Part shown: positions 5,806 to 7,333 of the stretch, piece after piece | How the letters are laid out: each line of letters opens with the position of its first letter | How positions within the stretch are numbered: position 1 is the first letter of the stretch | Origin: Bacteroidales bacterium | GTDB taxonomy: Bacteria; Bacteroidota; Bacteroidia; Bacteroidales; Dysgonomonadaceae | Length of the DNA stretch: 7,333 nt | Direction: 5' to 3' | NCBI GenBank assembly: GCA_012841425.1 | Contig: DUUR01000011.1 | Coordinates: forward strand, 1-7,333 | Notes under the pieces: model-generated | Told to the model about the DNA's origin: nothing | Seen by the model: only the letters and a program-made list of their open reading frames with translations | Databases searched by the model: none | Translations under genes and position numbers: made by a program

Positions 5806-6906
5806 TTAAAGTGCAGTTTCTTCATTCTGTGTCGATTGCTTCTTCTCACGCTCCATTATCACCATTTGTTGGCGAACAGATTCAGAGTGAATTGCTTCAA
5901 GCACCTGTTTTACAAATTTGCCCGAGATCTCCATTCTCTCTCCCTGGTAAGCCCTATCCGTAAGTATCTCGTCATACCTTTTTGTTTGCAAAATAGGCAT
6001 ATCATGCTCTAGCTTATAATATCCAATCTCGCGTGATACTCGCATACGTTTAGCAAGTAGCTGAAGAAGCTCATTATCCAAATCGTCTATCTGATCTCTC
6101 AGAACTGATAAATCTTCAGTAGTTTGAATTGTATCTCTGATTATTAAATTATCAAGCACCTCCTTAAGTGCGGCAGGTGTAATCTGCTGATCCTTGTCGC
6201 TCCACGCCTCATCAGGAGAGCAGTGTGTCTCAACTATCACGCCAGAGAAATTCAAGTCCATTGCTTGCTGACTCAATTTATGAATCATAGTGCGATTACC
6301 ACCAATATGACTTGGGTCGCATATAATTGGCAAATTTGGGAATCTACGTTTCAGCTCAATGGGAATATGCCATTGTGGTAAATTACGATATACAGTTTTG
6401 TCGGTTGTGCTAAACCCTCTATGTATAACACCCAGTTTTTTTATACCAGCGTTATAAAGCCTTTCCAAAGCCCCAATCCATAGTTCTAGGTCGGGATTTA
6501 CCGGATTCTTTATTAGTATAGGAATATCAACACCCTTAAGCGTATCTGCTATCTCTTGCACTGCAAATGGGTTGGCAGCTGTACGTGCTCCAATCCAAAG
6601 CATATCAATACCATACTTCAGAGCTTCGTACACATGCTTCTCAGTTGCAACCTCAGTTGCCATATACATACCCGTTTCTTTCTCAGCCTCCATCATCCAC
6701 TTCAATGCAGGACTACCAACACCCTCAAAACCACCTGGTTTTGTTCTTGGCTTCCATACTCCTGCTCTAAATATCTTAACCCCCGTTGCGGCAACCTCTC
6801 TTGCGGTATTCATAACCTGCTCCTCGGTCTCGGCGCTGCATGGACCAGCAATTACCAATGGTCTTTTAGCATCTATTCCTGGTAGTAAAATCGATTCGAA
6901 TTCCAT
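5806..6906 (-). CDS. Bifunctional DAHP synthase (type I beta) fused to an AroQ chorismate mutase
   Basis: The N-terminal domain (about 1-255) condenses phosphoenolpyruvate and erythrose 4-phosphate to DAHP, the first shikimate-pathway step. It shows GPCS (21-24) with metal ligand C23, KPRTKPGGFEG (52-62), GARTAANP (106-113), LIKNP (131-135), HRGFS (162-166), CDPSH (196-200) with H200, and E226 and D237 as remaining metal ligands. The C-terminal domain (about 265-350) is an AroQ chorismate mutase, making prephenate: LRDQIDDLD (269-277) with R270, LLAKRM (283-288) with R287, K298, and a final helix with VRQQ (344-347). It has no N-terminal ferredoxin-like or ACT regulatory domain. This arrangement is known in Bacteroidetes, for example Prevotella and Porphyromonas, where prephenate made by the mutase feeds back on the synthase. 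The last 15 residues are a polar tail. It sits 4 bp after the aminotransferase and 20 bp before tyrA. Both active sites appear intact. Confidence 0.96.
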   Translation of the reverse strand: MEFESILLPGIDAKRPLVIAGPCSAETEEQVMNTAREVAATGVKIFRAGVWKPRTKPGGFEGVGSPALKWMMEAEKETGMYMATEVATEKHVYEALKYGIDMLWIGARTAANPFAVQEIADTLKGVDIPILIKNPVNPDLELWIGALERLYNAGIKKLGVIHRGFSTTDKTVYRNLPQWHIPIELKRRFPNLPIICDPSHIGGNRTMIHKLSQQAMDLNFSGVIVETHCSPDEAWSDKDQQITPAALKEVLDNLIIRDTIQTTEDLSVLRDQIDDLDNELLQLLAKRMRVSREIGYYKLEHDMPILQTKRYDEILTDRAYQGERMEISGKFVKQVLEAIHSESVRQQMVIMEREKKQSTQNEETAL

Positions 6907-6910
6907 ATTT

Positions 6911-7333
6911 TTAATTATTTGTTATATATTTCTTAATTCTTTTGTGTGCTTCTTGTAGTTTCTCAGCCGATGAACCTAATGATATGCGTACAAAACCCTC
7001 ACCATTACTCCCAAATATAAAACCTGGAGTAATAAATACTTTTGCATTGTATAGTATATCATTAATAAACTCATCACTACCCTTAGCACCTTCGGGTAGC
7101 TTACCCCATACAAACAATCCCGTTTGAGACTTATCGTATCTGCAGTTTAGCAAATCCATAATTTTCTCTGCCCAAACTCGGCGTTCTGCATAAATCTTAT
7201 TCATATCGGCATGCCACGCGTCGGAGTTATTAAGAGCTGCAATTGTTGCTAATTGCATGGGTTTAAACTGACCGCTATCTATATTACTTTTTGCTTTTAA
7301 TACCCATTTTACAAATTGAGGGTTTGAAACCAA
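6911..7333 (-). CDS. C-terminal part of a class I/II (fold type I) PLP-dependent aminotransferase
   Basis: The frame stays open to the right edge and its first codon in the window (TTG, read as leucine) is internal, so the gene is cut there; only the last 140 or so residues are seen. They include VSNPQFV, KSNIDSGQFKPMQLAT (about 15-30), TGLFVWGKLP (71-80), VFITPGFIFGSNGEGFVRIS (99-118) and a conserved arginine (R116) expected to bind the substrate carboxylate. The PLP lysine would lie just upstream, outside the window. In Bacteroidales this aminotransferase commonly stands between prephenate dehydratase and the DAHP synthase-mutase gene, suggesting transamination of phenylpyruvate and/or 4-hydroxyphenylpyruvate, though the family also acts on aspartate, alanine or diaminopimelate precursors. 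Only 4 bp separate its stop from the next start, so the genes are surely cotranscribed. The family is secure; the substrate is inferred from neighbours. Confidence 0.9.
   Translation of the reverse strand: MVSNPQFVKWVLKAKSNIDSGQFKPMQLATIAALNNSDAWHADMNKIYAERRVWAEKIMDLLNCRYDKSQTGLFVWGKLPEGAKGSDEFINDILYNAKVFITPGFIFGSNGEGFVRISLGSSAEKLQEAHKRIKKYITNN

Noticed and set aside
6572..6958. Plus-strand open frame of 128 codons opposite the DAHP synthase gene
   Set aside because: Antisense to a highly conserved coding region and overlapping several other spurious frames; no support for translation.
7331..7333. TTG at the right edge as a start codon of the aminotransferase
   Set aside because: The sequence following it is the interior of the aminotransferase fold (just after the PLP-lysine region), so the codon is an internal leucine and the gene continues outside the window.

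Overview
The window is an ordinary-looking, AT-rich stretch of core chromosome from a Bacteroidetes bacterium, most likely order Bacteroidales. Reasons: the closest remembered relatives of every protein are Bacteroidales proteins; the aromatic amino acid block has the typical Bacteroidales order (aminotransferase, then a DAHP synthase-chorismate mutase fusion, then prephenate dehydrogenase); leaders are A/T-rich with few Shine-Dalgarno sequences; and TAnnTTTG promoter boxes, the Bacteroidetes -7 motif, precede transcription units. No mobile element, CRISPR array, tRNA or rRNA was seen, and no gap between genes exceeds about 175 bases.

Layout, left to right. Bases 1-41 (minus) hold the first 13 codons of a gene leaving the left edge, possibly a MoxR-family AAA+ ATPase. 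Bases 131-1789 (minus) hold lipA then lipB, the two-step endogenous lipoate pathway: LipB places an octanoyl group on carrier domains and LipA inserts the two sulfurs. A 171-bp divergent intergenic region (1790-1960) carries candidate promoters for both directions. Bases 1961-5008 (plus) hold tgt (tRNA-guanine transglycosylase), an LptF/LptG-type LPS export permease overlapping tgt by 4 bp, and a secreted cyclophilin-type peptidyl-prolyl isomerase, an apparent three-gene operon joining tRNA modification with envelope biogenesis. Bases 5012-7333 (minus) hold, in transcription order, the C-terminal part of a class I/II aminotransferase, a DAHP synthase-chorismate mutase fusion, and prephenate dehydrogenase. 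The plus and minus operons meet tail to tail with only 3 bp between stop codons.

How the genes work together. The right block covers the first step of the shikimate pathway, the chorismate-to-prephenate branch step, the tyrosine-branch dehydrogenase and a transaminase, so it is a phenylalanine/tyrosine operon whose promoter and probable prephenate dehydratase gene lie beyond the right edge. LipA and LipB form a self-contained pathway. LptG and the isomerase both serve the envelope.

No new system was found. The most notable points are a Tgt in which all three cysteines of the canonical zinc site are replaced while the histidine remains, a forced TTG start for that gene, an insertion of about 75 residues inside the cyclophilin domain, an insertion of about 23 residues near the LipB N-terminus, and an aromatic pathway in which the mutase sits on DAHP synthase while TyrA has neither a mutase nor an ACT domain.
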